From Prorocentrum cordatum (Eukaryota; Sar; Dinophyceae; Prorocentrales; Prorocentraceae), in contig CAUYUJ010015714.1 in assembly GCA_963575745.1 (NCBI GenBank), forward strand, positions 1-64,000: a DNA stretch of 64,000 nt, written 5' to 3'. The notes under the pieces are model-generated. The model ran no database searches, was not told the DNA's origin, and was given only the letters and a program-made list of their open reading frames with translations. Of this stretch, positions 55,131 through 64,000 are shown piece after piece. The translations under genes and the position numbers were made by a program. Every line of letters starts with the position of its first letter. Position 1 is the first letter of the stretch.

Positions 55131-55748
55131 GGGAGGTGCGGGGGGGCCCGACGTGGCCTGTCGCTTCAGGAGGGTCCCTGCCTTCGAGGACCGTAGGCAT
55201 CTCTTCTTCGGCGGAAGGCGGCGGAAGGGCGGCGGAACGGCGGCGGAAGCGGGCGAAAGCAGAACGAGGGCGGCTCCGCCGGCGGAAGTGAAGGATGCGC
55301 CCCCCAAGGGATGACATCGTGCTGAGGCTCAGGGTTCCTGGAGGTTTCTGGAGCCCGGCCCGCCCCGGAGCGAGGGTGGGCGGGACGGCCTGGGCCTGGG
55401 CCTCGGGACGCTGCGAGGGGGGCAGGGGGAGAAACGGTGGCCGCGGTCCTGTTCGCAGTCTGGGCCTCCGTGGGGGCCGCTCGGCGGGCCCCCCCCGGGG
55501 GGGGGGGCCACCGACGCGAAGCGGCACCCGCGACGAGGAGCCGGCCCTGGAAGTGGTGCCTGCGAGCTCCGAGGCCGGCCGTCCTGAGACGGCGCGCGGC
55601 GTCGGAGGCCTGGGCCGTGTGCCTCGCCTTCTCCACCCTCCTCGGATGTTCTCGGAGGGCGTCGGCTCACTATTCGGGGTGCTGAAGCGACGTCGCTCGG
55701 CGGCGTCCCCCCTCCGGAAGAAGATTTCTTGAATCTTGCAAGCTAGGG
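55131..55748. other. No gene recognised
   Basis: Continuation of the locus into which the LINE inserted. Very GC-rich, with open frames on both strands, including 145 codons on +. No domain. Confidence 0.4.
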
Positions 55749-55903
55749 TTACGTCGGGCCTGTCCTTTTTAGAGGATATTCAAAAATAGTCAAAAATAAT
55801 CAGGGGACGATTGTTCGACTATTCTTGGGTACTTTTTGAGTGCTTTTGGCATCTGTTATACTTTTGTCCGAAAGTCCGCCTGTAGGGGGACAGGCCCGAC
55901 TTC
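55749..55903. mobile_element. Family B element
   Basis: TACGTCGGGCCTGTCC at the left and GGGGGACAGGCCCGACTT at the right, with the interior CAGGGGACGATTGTTCG. Flanks CAAGCTAGGG and CATGCCAGGG may be a diverged target duplication. Confidence 0.75.
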
Positions 55904-57535
55904 ATGCCAGGGACACAACGGGGAGGGGGTCCGATGGTTGCTTCCGCCGCTTAGCGAGTTGCCCTCGTGCCGATTCTTGAGGCAGTGTCGCGGCTGCATT
56001 TCTGCGGGCCTGCGCCCGCCGGATCCTGCTCCTGGTCAGTCTCGCCAAGAGGGGGTTCTGTCAAGGGGGGGGGCCCACCGCCGAGGTTCGTCTTGGGGCC
56101 CTTCCTGATGGAGCTGTTCGGCTTTCTAGTTCGACCCTGGCTCGACTCAAGTTCGGCTCGAGTGCGGCTCAGGTTGACGGACGCTCCACGCAGCATTGAC
56201 GCACACGAGTCCAGCGAGTGGCGCAACGAAGGTCCCTTGGACGAGCAGCTATCCCTCATCTCCTCCAGTTGAGGGGTGCAAAAACCATCCGGACCCGATA
56301 ATTTGCGTCTAACGGCCCTGGGCGTTTACTGCATTGCCCTGCCCTGTTCGATTCCTTCTTTGGGACATTTACTAAACGGCCTCGCTTGTCGGTCTAGTTG
56401 TTACTTATGGGGGTGAATTTTTTGCTCTCTATCCAGGTTGCACGAGCATCCCGAGTGTCTCTCTCCGCCGCGGTGCCGGGGGTCAGACTCGCGGGCGCCC
56501 CCAACGGCAGAAAGAGCCTGGCGCTGAGCCGGGCGGACAGCATGGTCGTTGCGGAGAGGCGGGCGAGCAAGAACAGCGAGGACTCGGACGACGGCGGAGA
56601 GGCACTCAAGTGGGTCCGCGTGCGCAAGGGCTACCATGGGACCTCCACCAGGGCCACCGTGCGGCAGGCGAAGCCCGGCGCCACGGCTGCCCAGAGGGCC
56701 ACCGTGCGCCCAGGCTCGCTCTCCACCGCCGTGCTGAGGGCCACGCAGGCCTCCGCGGAGAACAGCACGGGGCCCTGAGGGAAACGGGCCTCGGGGCCCC
56801 TCGCGCCGTCCCCCGGGGATCACCACCCCCCACCCAGGCGGCTCCGTGGGGCCCAGGGGGCCGTCAGAGGGATGGGATGCTGGCCCCGGGGAGACGCCCG
56901 GGGCCCACGCAGACTCCGTTTCCTCCCCCCCCTGAGATCCTGGCTGCGCAGTGTTCTCGCACCCGGCATTTTCGCCTGGCTTCGGGCCCGGGGCCCTCAC
57001 AGATCGATGGGGCCCGAAAAACGCCGCAGAAACATGAGGTCTTGCAGGGCTCTGGTCGCGATTCTTCGCGATAGTGTCTGTTTTTCGCGACTTCGGACCT
57101 CAGAGTCCCTCTGCCCTCGCGCCGGGTGCGCCCCATGACAACGCCGGCGTCGAGAACATATGCCCGCGCGCATATCAGTGCAGTCGGGGCCCTGAAGAAG
57201 GAACCCTTTTCGTTGGGGAGGGGCTCCTTGTTCCTTCATTGTTTCGCAGCTTGCCTTGGATTTTCCTTAGGCTTTCGATACGAAATCGGAGTTCAATGTA
57301 TGGAAACTAGGGGCCTAATTCCTTCTTTAGGGTTCCTTAGGTCAACGTCCCGACTGTATCCACGCCCTCGCGGTCAGGCTTCTCCGGGGGCCGGGGGGCG
57401 CGACGCCGTGGATGCGCGGCCGCACGGGTGCGCCCTCCGCGTGGGGCCTCCGTGACACGCGCGCCCCGTGCCCATGGGGTCGCGGCCCAGGGGCCTGGCC
57501 CGTGAGTGACACGGGGATCTGGTATGCGCTGGTCT
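55904..57535 (+). other. Mostly unassigned; possible exon at 56,429-56,778
   Basis: CTCTATCCAG precedes a + frame of about 115 codons (56,429-56,778) rich in Ala, Arg and Ser, with the word EDSDDGGEALKWVRVRKGYH. It could be an N-terminal cytosolic exon of the channel gene downstream, or chance. The rest of the interval shows no domain. Confidence 0.25.
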
Positions 57536-57720
57536 CGGAGGTTGATGGACCTCCTACCTTGACACGTCGATTAGCGACTTGGCCGTTTCCGGTTCGCGAG
57601 AGGGCGTCGCGGCCGTCATTTGTGCGGGTCCAGGTCCGTCGGTTTCGGTCCGGTAGGCTGTTTTCACTAAAGGGAGGTTTGCTAAATGGAGGTTTGTCCA
57701 CCGCCGATTGTCACACGCAG
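57536..57720. mobile_element. Family C inverted-repeat element, copy 2
   Basis: TCGGAGGTTGATGGACCTCC at the left and GGAGGTTTGTCCACCGCCGA at the right, then TTGTCACACGCAG. The interior GGCCGTTTCCGGTTCGCGAG matches copies at 38,205 and 58,425. Confidence 0.75.
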
Positions 57721-57894
57721 GAGGAGTGGCCCCTCGGCCGGAGTGGCCCTTGGTGCGCGCGCCCACGGGCGCCCCCCGATCGCTGAACGAGGTGCGATGG
57801 CAGCGGCGGGCGCGCTCGGTTTGGGCCCCCCTCGCGCTCCCCCCTCCCTGGAGGCCGCGCACCAAAGACCGTTCCTGCCTGTCGGGGAGACAGA

Positions 57895-58020
57895 TCTCGG
57901 GTTGGGAGGATGGGGTTGGGAGAAATGCGGGTATCCGAACCCGTAGGCGGTCGAAGGTGTCGTGCATTACATCCGGATGCTATCGCTCATACCCTTCATC
58001 CTCCCAACCCCTTCCTCCCA
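57895..58020. repeat. Small hairpin
   Basis: GGGTTGGGAGGATGGGGTTG (about 57,899-57,918) pairs with CCTTCATCCTCCCAACCCC (about 57,994-58,012). Possibly another miniature inverted-repeat element. Confidence 0.5.
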
Positions 58021-58074
58021 GCACGATAGCTGGTCTCCTCAGCCTGGGGTCATTCTCGCGTGTGCAGCCGAACG

Positions 58075-58190
58075 CTTCCCGCCTGTTTGGGCTGGCAACC
58101 CCCGCGCTCCGCGCGCCAGGGAGGGGGATCCCAGCGCAGATCCAAGAAGTCCGCACGGAGCGCCAAGAGTTTGTGTTTATGCCGTTTTTC
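58075..58190. mobile_element. Family A element, right half
   Basis: The centre CTCCGCGCGCCAGGGAGG and right end TCCGCACGGAGCGCCAAGAG then TTTGTGTTTATGCC match 60,644-60,815. The left arm is not recognised. Confidence 0.55.
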
Positions 58191-58424
58191 CTTCTTCAAA
58201 CTTCCAGACCCGCACCGATCTGTGATGGCCCGGGGCCCGAAAGAGCGGGCGACGAGAGCGCCCGGCGCGGAAGGGCTGCAGCGCCCCAGTCTCGGGCTGT
58301 TCTCCTCGCGCCTGCCAGGCCCGCCTCCGCGCGGAGGGCCGCCCAGAGGAGGCGGAGAGGGTGGGCCTGCCCGCGGAGGCCGCCAGCGCCCGGAGCCAGG
58401 CCAGCGACTTCGAGCGGCGCACCT

Positions 58425-58608
58425 CGGGAGTTCGGAGTTGAATGAACGTCGAGCAGTGAATTGGCCGTCTTCGGTGCGCGAGAGGGCGTCACGGCCGCTC
58501 TTTTTGCGGGTCCAGGGCCGTCGGTTTCGGTCCGGGGCCGTCTTCACTCAAAGGGTGGCTTACTCGAGGGAGCCTTGCCCACCGCCGAGGAGTGTCCAGC
58601 CACCTGCT
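58425..58608. mobile_element. Family C inverted-repeat element, copy 3
   Basis: The interior GGCCGTCTTCGGTGCGCGAG and TTTTTGCGGGTCCAGGGCCG is shared with copies 1 and 2; it ends CCCACCGCCGAGGAGTGTCC then AG. The following sequence may be a channel-gene exon, so this copy may end an intron. Confidence 0.65.
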
Positions 58609-58848
58609 GGTGCCCACCGAGTTCGAGGACCTGAAGCTCGGCACCCCGCGGCACTTCGGGAACGGGGAGCAGACGGAGGAGGGCAACGGCCGCTGCAGCG
58701 CGCAGGGCCCGAGGGGCGGCTGGGAGCCGGAGGACGTCGCGGGGCGGCCGCTGCTCCACTCCCCGAGGGGGCACTCTTCTCCGAGGGGGGACCCCGACGA
58801 CCGTGCGGAGTGCCCGCCGGGCAGGGACGAGGATCGGAGGAGGAAAAG
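58609..58848 (+). other. Possible upstream exon of the channel gene
   Basis: A frame across 58,592-58,843 reads a mixed, charged peptide (words LLVPTEFEDLKLGTPRHFGN and EEGNGRC) that looks more like protein than its alternatives. It lies between a family C element ending in AG and the family D intron. The reading phase into the next exon could not be reconciled in this frame, so the exon is tentative. Confidence 0.3.
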
Positions 58849-59002
58849 GTGCCCATACCTCTACCCTTCGCCCGTTTTCCCCTTTTTGGGCCTCCTGGGA
58901 GGCCCTCGTCGCCACCGCTGGATTCGCCTCGAAATCCTGGTCAGAACGCACCCCGGGAGAGGCCCAGGGAGTAGCGGTATCGGTACCTTTTGGTTTCCCC
59001 AG
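58843..59002 (+). mobile_element. Intron formed by a family D inverted-repeat element
   Basis: AAAAGGTGCCCATACC at the left and GGTATCGGTACCTTTT at the right are inverted repeats that fill the gap before the S1 exon; TTTCCCCAG provides the 3' splice site and AAAAG|GTGCCC a possible GT donor. GAGGAG stands on both sides (58,837-58,842 and 59,002-59,007). The same interior sequence lies at 37,653-37,812, outside any gene. Confidence 0.65.
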
Positions 59003-59155
59003 AGGAGTGGCTCTGGTGGAGGGGCTCGCCAAGGTTGGCGGCGATCGTGCTCAGCCCCACGTTCGAGTGGGCCGCCTCGGTCTTCGTCATCGTCAACGCG
59101 GTGACCATCGGCATTCACACCGAGCAGCTGGCCAGGCGGCAGCCCGACTGGGCAT
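59003..59155 (+). CDS. Channel gene exon: segment S1
   Basis: Encodes EEWLWWRGSPRLAAIVLSPT followed by FEWAASVFVIVNAVTIGIHT, the conserved start and first transmembrane segment of an ion_trans domain. It then reads into the S1-S2 loop (EQLARRQPDW). The 3' end is approximate; an unrelated stop follows at 59,185. This exon and the next ones belong to one gene read in order on the + strand. Confidence 0.7.
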
Positions 59156-59479
59156 GCAATCTAAGAGGCTTCGCCCTCGGCCGCTGACACCCCGCACTGA
59201 TGGAAGCGTCCGTGAATATGAATATTCTTGGGGCTGTCTCTAAGTCGGGCCTGTCCCTCCACAGGAGGAGTATTCGAGAACAGTCAGAAAATAGTCTGGG
59301 GACGATTCTTTGGTTATTGCTCGACCATGTTGGAGCATTCTCGGACTACTTTTATTTTTCGTCCAGAATCCCCCTGTAAGTGGACAGGCCCGACTTAAGA
59401 ATATTCTTGGGGCTGTCTTGAGACTTCGTGGTGCCATCTCGACACGAGAGCGTGGCTTCCGCGGGCCAGCGGCCCCGCA
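59156..59479 (+). other. Intron containing a family B element
   Basis: Non-coding DNA between the S1 and S2 exons, with approximate borders. It contains a family B element (59,240-59,398) with 20-bp direct repeats on both sides. GCCCCGCAG near 59,471-59,480 is a likely acceptor. Confidence 0.55.
59220..59418. mobile_element. Family B element with 20-bp flanking direct repeats
   Basis: The element CTAAGTCGGGCCTGTCC...GGACAGGCCCGACTTA (59,240-59,398) is flanked by two identical copies of GAATATTCTTGGGGCTGTCT at 59,220-59,239 and 59,399-59,418. That is longer than the 8-9 bp duplications of other copies. Confidence 0.85.
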
Positions 59480-60112
59480 GCGGGCCAGCGGATCTGGCTG
59501 AGAGCGGCTTCATCTGCCTATTCGCCGTGGAGCTCTGCCTGCGCATCGCCGCGGAGGGCGTCGACTTCTTCCTGCGGGAGGGCGAGCAGGGCTGGGCGAA
59601 CATCCTCGACGGCCTCGTGGTGGTGCTCCAGGTCTTCAAGGAGGCCTCCGAGCTCCACTCCGGCGCGGTCGCCTTCTGGGGCGCGAACAGCCTCGGCATC
59701 CTGCGGGTCTTCCGGGTCACCAGGCTCATACGCGTGAACAGCGATGCCAGGCTGTTCGTCATCTTGGCGGACCTCAGGACGATGGTCGTGTCCGTGTCCG
59801 ACTCGTTCGTGTCACTGGCGTGGACCGTCGCGCTGCTGACTCTGTTCACGTTCGTTTTCGCCGTCTTCCTCACGCAGCTCGTTGCAGATTTTCTCAGGCT
59901 GGGCCGCGGGCCCGCGGTGGAGGAGGTGGCGCTCATGCTGCACTTCGGCTCGCTGCAGTCCACGATGCTCTCCCTGTACGAGGCGTCCACGGGGGGCATC
60001 AACTGGCACGAGATCGTGGACCCGCTGATGTACAATTTCTCCCCCGCCATCGTCGTCGTCTTCCTGTGCTACATGTTTTTTGTGATTTTCGCGCTGACGA
60101 ACGTTGTTACGG
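59480..60112 (+). CDS. Channel gene exon: segments S2-S6 with pore
   Basis: Codes for most of a voltage-gated cation channel domain of about 210 residues. S2 FICLFAVELCLRIAAEG; S3 WANILDGLVVVLQVF; S4 voltage sensor LRVFRVTRLIRV with four Arg at every third position; S5 LAWTVALLTLFTFVFAVFL; pore loop LQSTMLSLYEASTGGINW; S6 IVVVFLCYMFFVIFALTNVV. The single domain followed by EF hands resembles the EukCat/BacNav-like and two-pore-like single-domain channels of protists rather than four-domain animal channels. It would sit in a membrane and pass Na+ or Ca2+; selectivity cannot be set from sequence. The exon ends ACGG|GCGGGC at 60,112. Confidence 0.88.
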
Positions 60113-60328
60113 GCGGGCGCTGGGCGGAATGATCGGCCGATCTCCGGCATCCTGGGAACGCCGTGGTCGGCCTTTCGCGTTTTGTTTCTTTCGGGGGAGG
60201 GGGGGTAGCGCACAGAACCCCGCCAGATCTGGGGCCCTGCAGGGGCCCCACCACACCCCTCGTGCTCTCCGCCCTGGCCGCTCCGAGCGCCGCTCACGTC
60301 GAGCATCTGCCCCCCCCCCCCGGCGCAG
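60113..60328 (+). other. GC-AG intron of the channel gene
   Basis: 216 bp from GCGGGCGCTGGG to CCGGCGCAG. Joining 60,112 to 60,329 restores the frame as TNVVT-GVFVES. No inverted-repeat element is recognised in it; a C14 run lies near its 3' end. Confidence 0.7.
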
Positions 60329-60621
60329 GCGTGTTCGTCGAGTCCGCCCTGCGGACGGCGGAGGAAGACAAGCGGCGGCAGCTGACGCACCAGATGACCT
60401 CGCTGTTCACCCAGGCGGACGACGACGGCAGCGGCACGATTACCTGGGACGAGTTCCAGGAACACCTGGCCGCCCCGCAGCTGCAGTCCTTCCTGAAGGC
60501 CCTGGACCTCCACGTCGACGAGGCCCGCGCGCTGTTCCAGCTCCTGGACGTGGACGACTCGGGCGAGATCGACGCCGACGAGCTGGTGCAGGGCTGTCTG
60601 CGCCTGCACGGGCAGGCCAAG
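60329..60621 (+). CDS. Channel gene exon: two EF hands
   Basis: Encodes the cytosolic tail after S6. A helix VESALRTAEEDKRRQL is followed by EF-hand loop 1 DDDGSGTITWDE and loop 2 DVDDSGEIDADE. Both loops have the acidic residues at positions 1, 3 and 12 and Gly at 6, so both should bind Ca2+. The exon ends LRLHGQAK at 60,621. A Ca2+-sensing tail on the channel implies feedback of calcium on gating. Confidence 0.88.
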
Positions 60622-60832
60622 GCCAAGGGAAACAAACCATGACATAAACATTAAACTCTTGGCGCTCCGCGCGGATTTTTTGGATTGGCGCTTGGCCTCC
60701 CCTGCCTGGCGCGCGGAGCGCGCCAGGGGCGGCGGCGCCGGAGGCGCCGCCAGGGGGCCCCAGCGCGGATCCGAGAAATCCGTGCGGACCTCCGAGTTCT
60801 TATGTTTATGCCATTGTTCGTCCCCCTACAAG
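60622..60832 (+). mobile_element. Intron formed by a family A inverted-repeat element
   Basis: A 211-bp GC-AG intron. Of it, about 60,628-60,826 is a family A element: left GGGAAACAAACCATGACATA then AACAT; right ATGTTTATGCCATTGTTCGT then CCCCC; central GGCGCGCGGAGCGCGCC hairpin. CAAGGCC occurs at 60,618-60,624 and 60,829-60,835, and both splice junctions (CAAG|GCC) fall inside it. The same element at 7,968-8,185 is intergenic. Confidence 0.85.
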
Positions 60833-60870
60833 GCCATCGAGCTCGCGGCCTTCATGCACGAGTACCGCAG
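60833..60870 (+). CDS. Channel gene micro-exon
   Basis: Encodes AIELAAFMHEYR plus two bases, continuing QAK from the previous exon in phase 0. The joined word GQAKAIELAAFMHEYRR fits the helix that follows the second EF hand in such channels. Confidence 0.65.
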
Positions 60871-61034
60871 GACGGTGTGCGAGTCCATGGGTTTGCGTCG
60901 GGCCTGGCAGGCTGTGTGGGGGTGCGTGCGACAGGCAGTCGGACTGGAGAGATGTGCTGCTTTGCGAGTTCCCTGGCCTTCCCGTTCCCCCCCTCTCCAA
61001 AATAATGCGTTGAACAAAAAAACGAGTACCGCAG
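60871..61034 (+). other. GA-AG intron flanked by a 19-bp direct repeat
   Basis: ACGAGTACCGCAGGACGGT occurs at 60,858-60,876 and again at 61,022-61,040. Splicing CGCAG|GACGGT at either copy joins the flanking coding sequence without changing it. The exact cut within the repeat is ambiguous. Confidence 0.6.
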
Positions 61035-61131
61035 GACGGTCCGCAGGGCCCGTGTCCACGAAGAGCTCGTGGAGAAGTCCCTGGCCTGGCTGTGCGACTC
61101 CCTGCAGGGCCGGGCGCCGCACGCGAGGTAA
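61035..61131 (+). CDS. Channel gene last exon
   Basis: Continues the protein as TVRRARVHEELVEKSLAWLC then DSLQGRAPHAR and stops at TAA (61,129-61,131). Short C-terminal helical tail. A family B element begins 24 bp after the stop. Confidence 0.6.
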
Positions 61132-61155
61132 TTCGTTAGCGAGGACGTTCGCGTC

Positions 61156-61506
61156 AGGTCGGGCGTGCCATCCGACAGGCGGGCGTTGGACGGAAAACAA
61201 AACATACCCAAAAGGTTTTAAGAGAGAGTTCTGATATTCCGACCTACTTTAGCACCAAGAAAATCGAGCACCAAGACCAAGAAAATACGTGAATTGGAGG
61301 ACTTCCACGTGTCGGGCCTTGGGAGGCGATACTCCTTCGACGCTGTTTCGATACTTCTCTGGGTGCTCGAAGTTATTTCTGGGATGCGGTCCTGAAGTGC
61401 GATGGGAGCAACATGAAACAAATGAGTCAAAACTATGCGAAAAAATCACCGGGTTATTTCAGGACTGTTTATGAATGTTCTTCCTGTGGCGGGACGCGCC
61501 CGACTT
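61156..61506. mobile_element. Family B element, long copy, reverse orientation
   Basis: AGGTCGGGCGTGCC at one end and GGCGGGACGCGCCCGACTTC at the other. ACGTTCGC stands on both outer sides (61,145-61,152 and 61,507-61,514), an 8-bp target duplication. At about 350 bp it is twice the length of other copies, so it may be nearer the parental element. No transposase. Confidence 0.8.
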
Positions 61507-61514
61507 CACGTTCG

Positions 61515-63160
61515 CTCCTCTCGGTGCCCGCGCCCGCCTCCGGCGGAGGCACCGCCCGCTCGCCGTGGAGCCCAGGCCTCCGGCGCCGTGGTCGGTGGTG
61601 GATCCACGGCGTGGCCCCCCGGGGGCTCCCTGACACCGTCGGCCGGAGAAGCCCGCTCGCCTCGGGCCGCGGTCGCTGAAGGCGGCGCGATCGCAGCGAT
61701 TTGCGCGCCTGGGTTTGGGCCCCCCCGCGCTCCCCGTGAGGCGCGCACCAGCGGTTGCTCTTGCCCATACCGCTTCTTGGTGGCCCCGGGGCTCGATGAC
61801 GGGCCCTGGAGGCTGAGACCCAGGCAAGGCGCGGGGGGGAACAAGTCATGTCGTCAGCGACCTGGGCCCCCGCCGTGGCCTCCTCGCGACGCCCTGGGGG
61901 GTCTGGGGCTCCGCGCTGGAAGAGAGGGCGAGGACTCCCTTTGCGGCGATTGCGGCGATGGCGCGCCGGCGACGCCAGCGAAGGCGCACAAGGCTGAACT
62001 CCGCATGATCGAACGACGCGGAAGCACCGAGGGACCAGGTAGCCCCACAGGACCCGACGGGATTCAATTTTGAACGAACGGGCCCGCGATGGGTTCAAGG
62101 TTGAACGATCGACGTGGTGTCAAAAACCTCTGCTGCGCGCGCCGACGCCGCGCGAACCTACCGTAGGTCCCCGGCCCTCCCTACCTCAGCCTGGGTTTCC
62201 AGGTTTGGGGAGGGCGACGGCGCCATTTTCCCTGCTGGGCGCCGTCGCACACCCCCTCCGCCGACGGGGGGCCTCGGCGGCGCGTTCAGGAGGGGGGGGG
62301 GCCGTGCGAGTGGCGGCACGCTCTGTGAGGGCAGGGGGCTCCTCGGAGGCCCTTGGAGTGAACGACCTGGCTTCGCAGGCAAACCCCACAGAACGGTTGC
62401 GCTGCTTCACTAAGGCTGCCCTTGCATCTCTTCTTCTTCTTCTTCTTCGGCCTCCCCCGAGCCAATGCTGACGTCCAACGAGCCCGACATGGTACACGGG
62501 ACTTCCTCCCGTCCTGCATCCTCACCTTGCACCCTCCTTCTGGACTTTGACTGTCGTGCAATGGTGGCCACCGCCGTCTGCCTGCGCAGTCTGACGGCCT
62601 CGAGGGGTCTGGCAGGGTTGGACCTAAACGCTGTTTTGCTGGACTTCGGCTGTGGTTTGTTTTTCGTTTTCGGCAGGGAGGTGCAGGAAGACGGGTAGGG
62701 CAAGACGAAAACAACACGCAAGCAAACCAGATATCAACTTGCAGGTCCAGCCCCAGGGTCGGGGCTCGAGGGCCTGGGATCGAGCAGGCTCTTCGCCGTG
62801 TTCTGCCTCCGGAGGCCCGGCCTGGTCATCCGACGATGCGCCTGCTTGCGCACGCGGCTCTCTAGCGCTCCCGACCCTCGGGCCGAACGAAAGGGGGGGA
62901 TAGGGAAATGGGGGGGGGTACGAAATCTGCTGGACGCAGCTGGTTTCGGCCCCGCCGCCAGGCCCATTCCTCGATGCATGGGCGCCTCCCGGCGCCGGGA
63001 GGCGCTGGGAAAATCAGCTACGTGAGATGATTCTCTACCCTGCCCTTGGCTGTCCCCCCCTGTCGTTCCCCCCGAGACCCCTCCCCCATCACGGCTGCCT
63101 GCCTGCGCAGGGGCGGCAGCTGCCCCACTCAGGCCGCCATGCCGTACAACCAACCCGCAG
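61515..63160. other. No gene recognised
   Basis: GC-rich DNA with open frames on both strands and no domain. Small features: GCGCACCA-type repeat words shared by 61,674-61,755 and 57,780-57,870; (TTC)n at 62,429-62,449. Confidence 0.45.
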
Positions 63161-63167
63161 AGTGAGG

Positions 63168-63330
63168 TTAAGTCGGGCCTGTCCCTCCACAGGGGGAATA
63201 TCCAAACATAGTCAAACAAAATAGTCAGGGGACGATGTTTCGATTCTTTCTTTTACCATGTTTGAATATACTTGGGGTCTTTTCAGTTTTCGCCCAAAAC
63301 TCGCCTGTAGGAGGACGTGCCCGACCTAAC
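63168..63330. mobile_element. Family B element
   Basis: TTAAGTCGGGCCTGTCCCTC at the left and GGACGTGCCCGACCTAA at the right, with the interior CAGGGGACGATG. The flanks AGTGAGG (63,161) and AGTAAGG (63,331) look like an aged target duplication. Confidence 0.8.
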
Positions 63331-63337
63331 AGTAAGG

Positions 63338-64000
63338 ATGGGCAGCCTTCCAAAGGGTGCCATTGCATCCTTGCCTCCTCGGTCCATCCTTGGCCACTTC
63401 CGTTGCCCGCGCCTCGCTCGAGAAGCTTCGGATCGGCCCTCCAAGGCCCCCGCGTCCTGATCGCGCATCCTTGTGATGCGGGCCGACTGTACTCTGCATG
63501 GTGGTTGGCCAGTTCAGCACACACGGTCCACGCGGGCCCCCTGTCCCGCCAACCACCGCTTGGGCTTGCGAGGTCGTGGCTAAAAGTAAGACGTTCGGGA
63601 TAGTGCTTGATGCCCCGAACTGCCTCTACACACCAGCCCAACCACCAGCGCCCCAGCCACAAGTCCTGAGGGTTGCCGGCCCTCTCAGGAGGCGGGGGGG
63701 GGCGCTGCCTCCCCCCCCCCGGCCTCCCGAGAGGGCCGATGATCCCCAGGACGCGTGTTAGCCCTGCGTGTTTTGTGTCTGCCCGTGTGTGTGTGTGTGT
63801 GTGTTCCTACGCCTCGCCCGGCCGTCTTCTCCTCGACGCCACGGCCTTCCCGCTGCTCAACCGCATGGCGCATCGCATCCTCGGTGCCTGAGGCCGCCTG
63901 CGCGCACCGCCCCCTTCCCAGAGATCCGATGCCGTGATCTTTGTTCAACACGGGGTCCACGGAAGTCTCGACCCGACCCATTCTCAGGGACGAGCGGGGG
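63338..64000. other. No gene recognised; (GT)n microsatellite
   Basis: (GT)n at 63,783-63,803. Otherwise no supported gene before the window ends. Confidence 0.45.

Overview
This window is nuclear DNA of a eukaryote, almost certainly a dinoflagellate. The evidence is GC-rich sequence dominated by simple repeats and decayed retroelements, sparse coding DNA, introns with GC/GA 5' ends bounded by short direct repeats, and two relics of the dinoflagellate spliced leader (DinoSL), one at 41,811-41,832 and a weaker one at 48,869-48,886. The species cannot be fixed from sequence alone. All recognisable coding sequence is on the + strand; long minus-strand open frames are shadows of GC-rich coding DNA or of triplet repeats.

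Layout. 1-14.3 kb is gene-poor: long (CCT)n/(GGA)n tracts, minisatellites, composite repeat modules and small inverted-repeat elements. 15-30 kb, resuming at 33.3-34.5 kb, is the decayed coding region of one very large (or several head-to-tail) non-LTR retroelement(s). In order it encodes an ORF1-like basic protein, a DNMT3-like cytosine-5 methyltransferase, an AP-type endonuclease, reverse transcriptase, RNase H, a zinc-finger segment, a UPF1-like SF1 helicase and further unknown domains. It is interrupted at 29,962-33,265 by a 3.3-kb AT-richer element with inverted terminal repeats that is built almost wholly of nested satellites. 36.3-41.4 kb is again repeats.

41,903-43,744 is an intact, intronless purH/ATIC gene (last two steps of de novo IMP synthesis). 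A DinoSL relic lies 70 bp upstream and (CAT)n arrays flank it, which suggests a retroposed mRNA copy. 46-48.9 kb is repeats. 48,870-55,114 is a complete LINE insertion with a perfect 16-bp target-site duplication, a DinoSL-like 5' end, ORF1, and ORF2 (endonuclease-RT-RNase H).

58.6-61.13 kb holds exons of a voltage-gated, single-domain cation channel with two C-terminal EF hands. Several of its introns consist of, or contain, short inverted-repeat transposons, which makes the locus a snapshot of intron birth by transposition (introners). The remainder to 64 kb is non-coding with further copies of the same elements.

Five small inverted-repeat families recur and are named here A (ATAAACAT ends), B (AAGTCGGGC ends), C (CCACCGCCGA ends), D (AAGGTRCC ends) and E (GCATCGNCGATGC hairpins). 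Positions and matches were read by eye; no alignment or database search was run.
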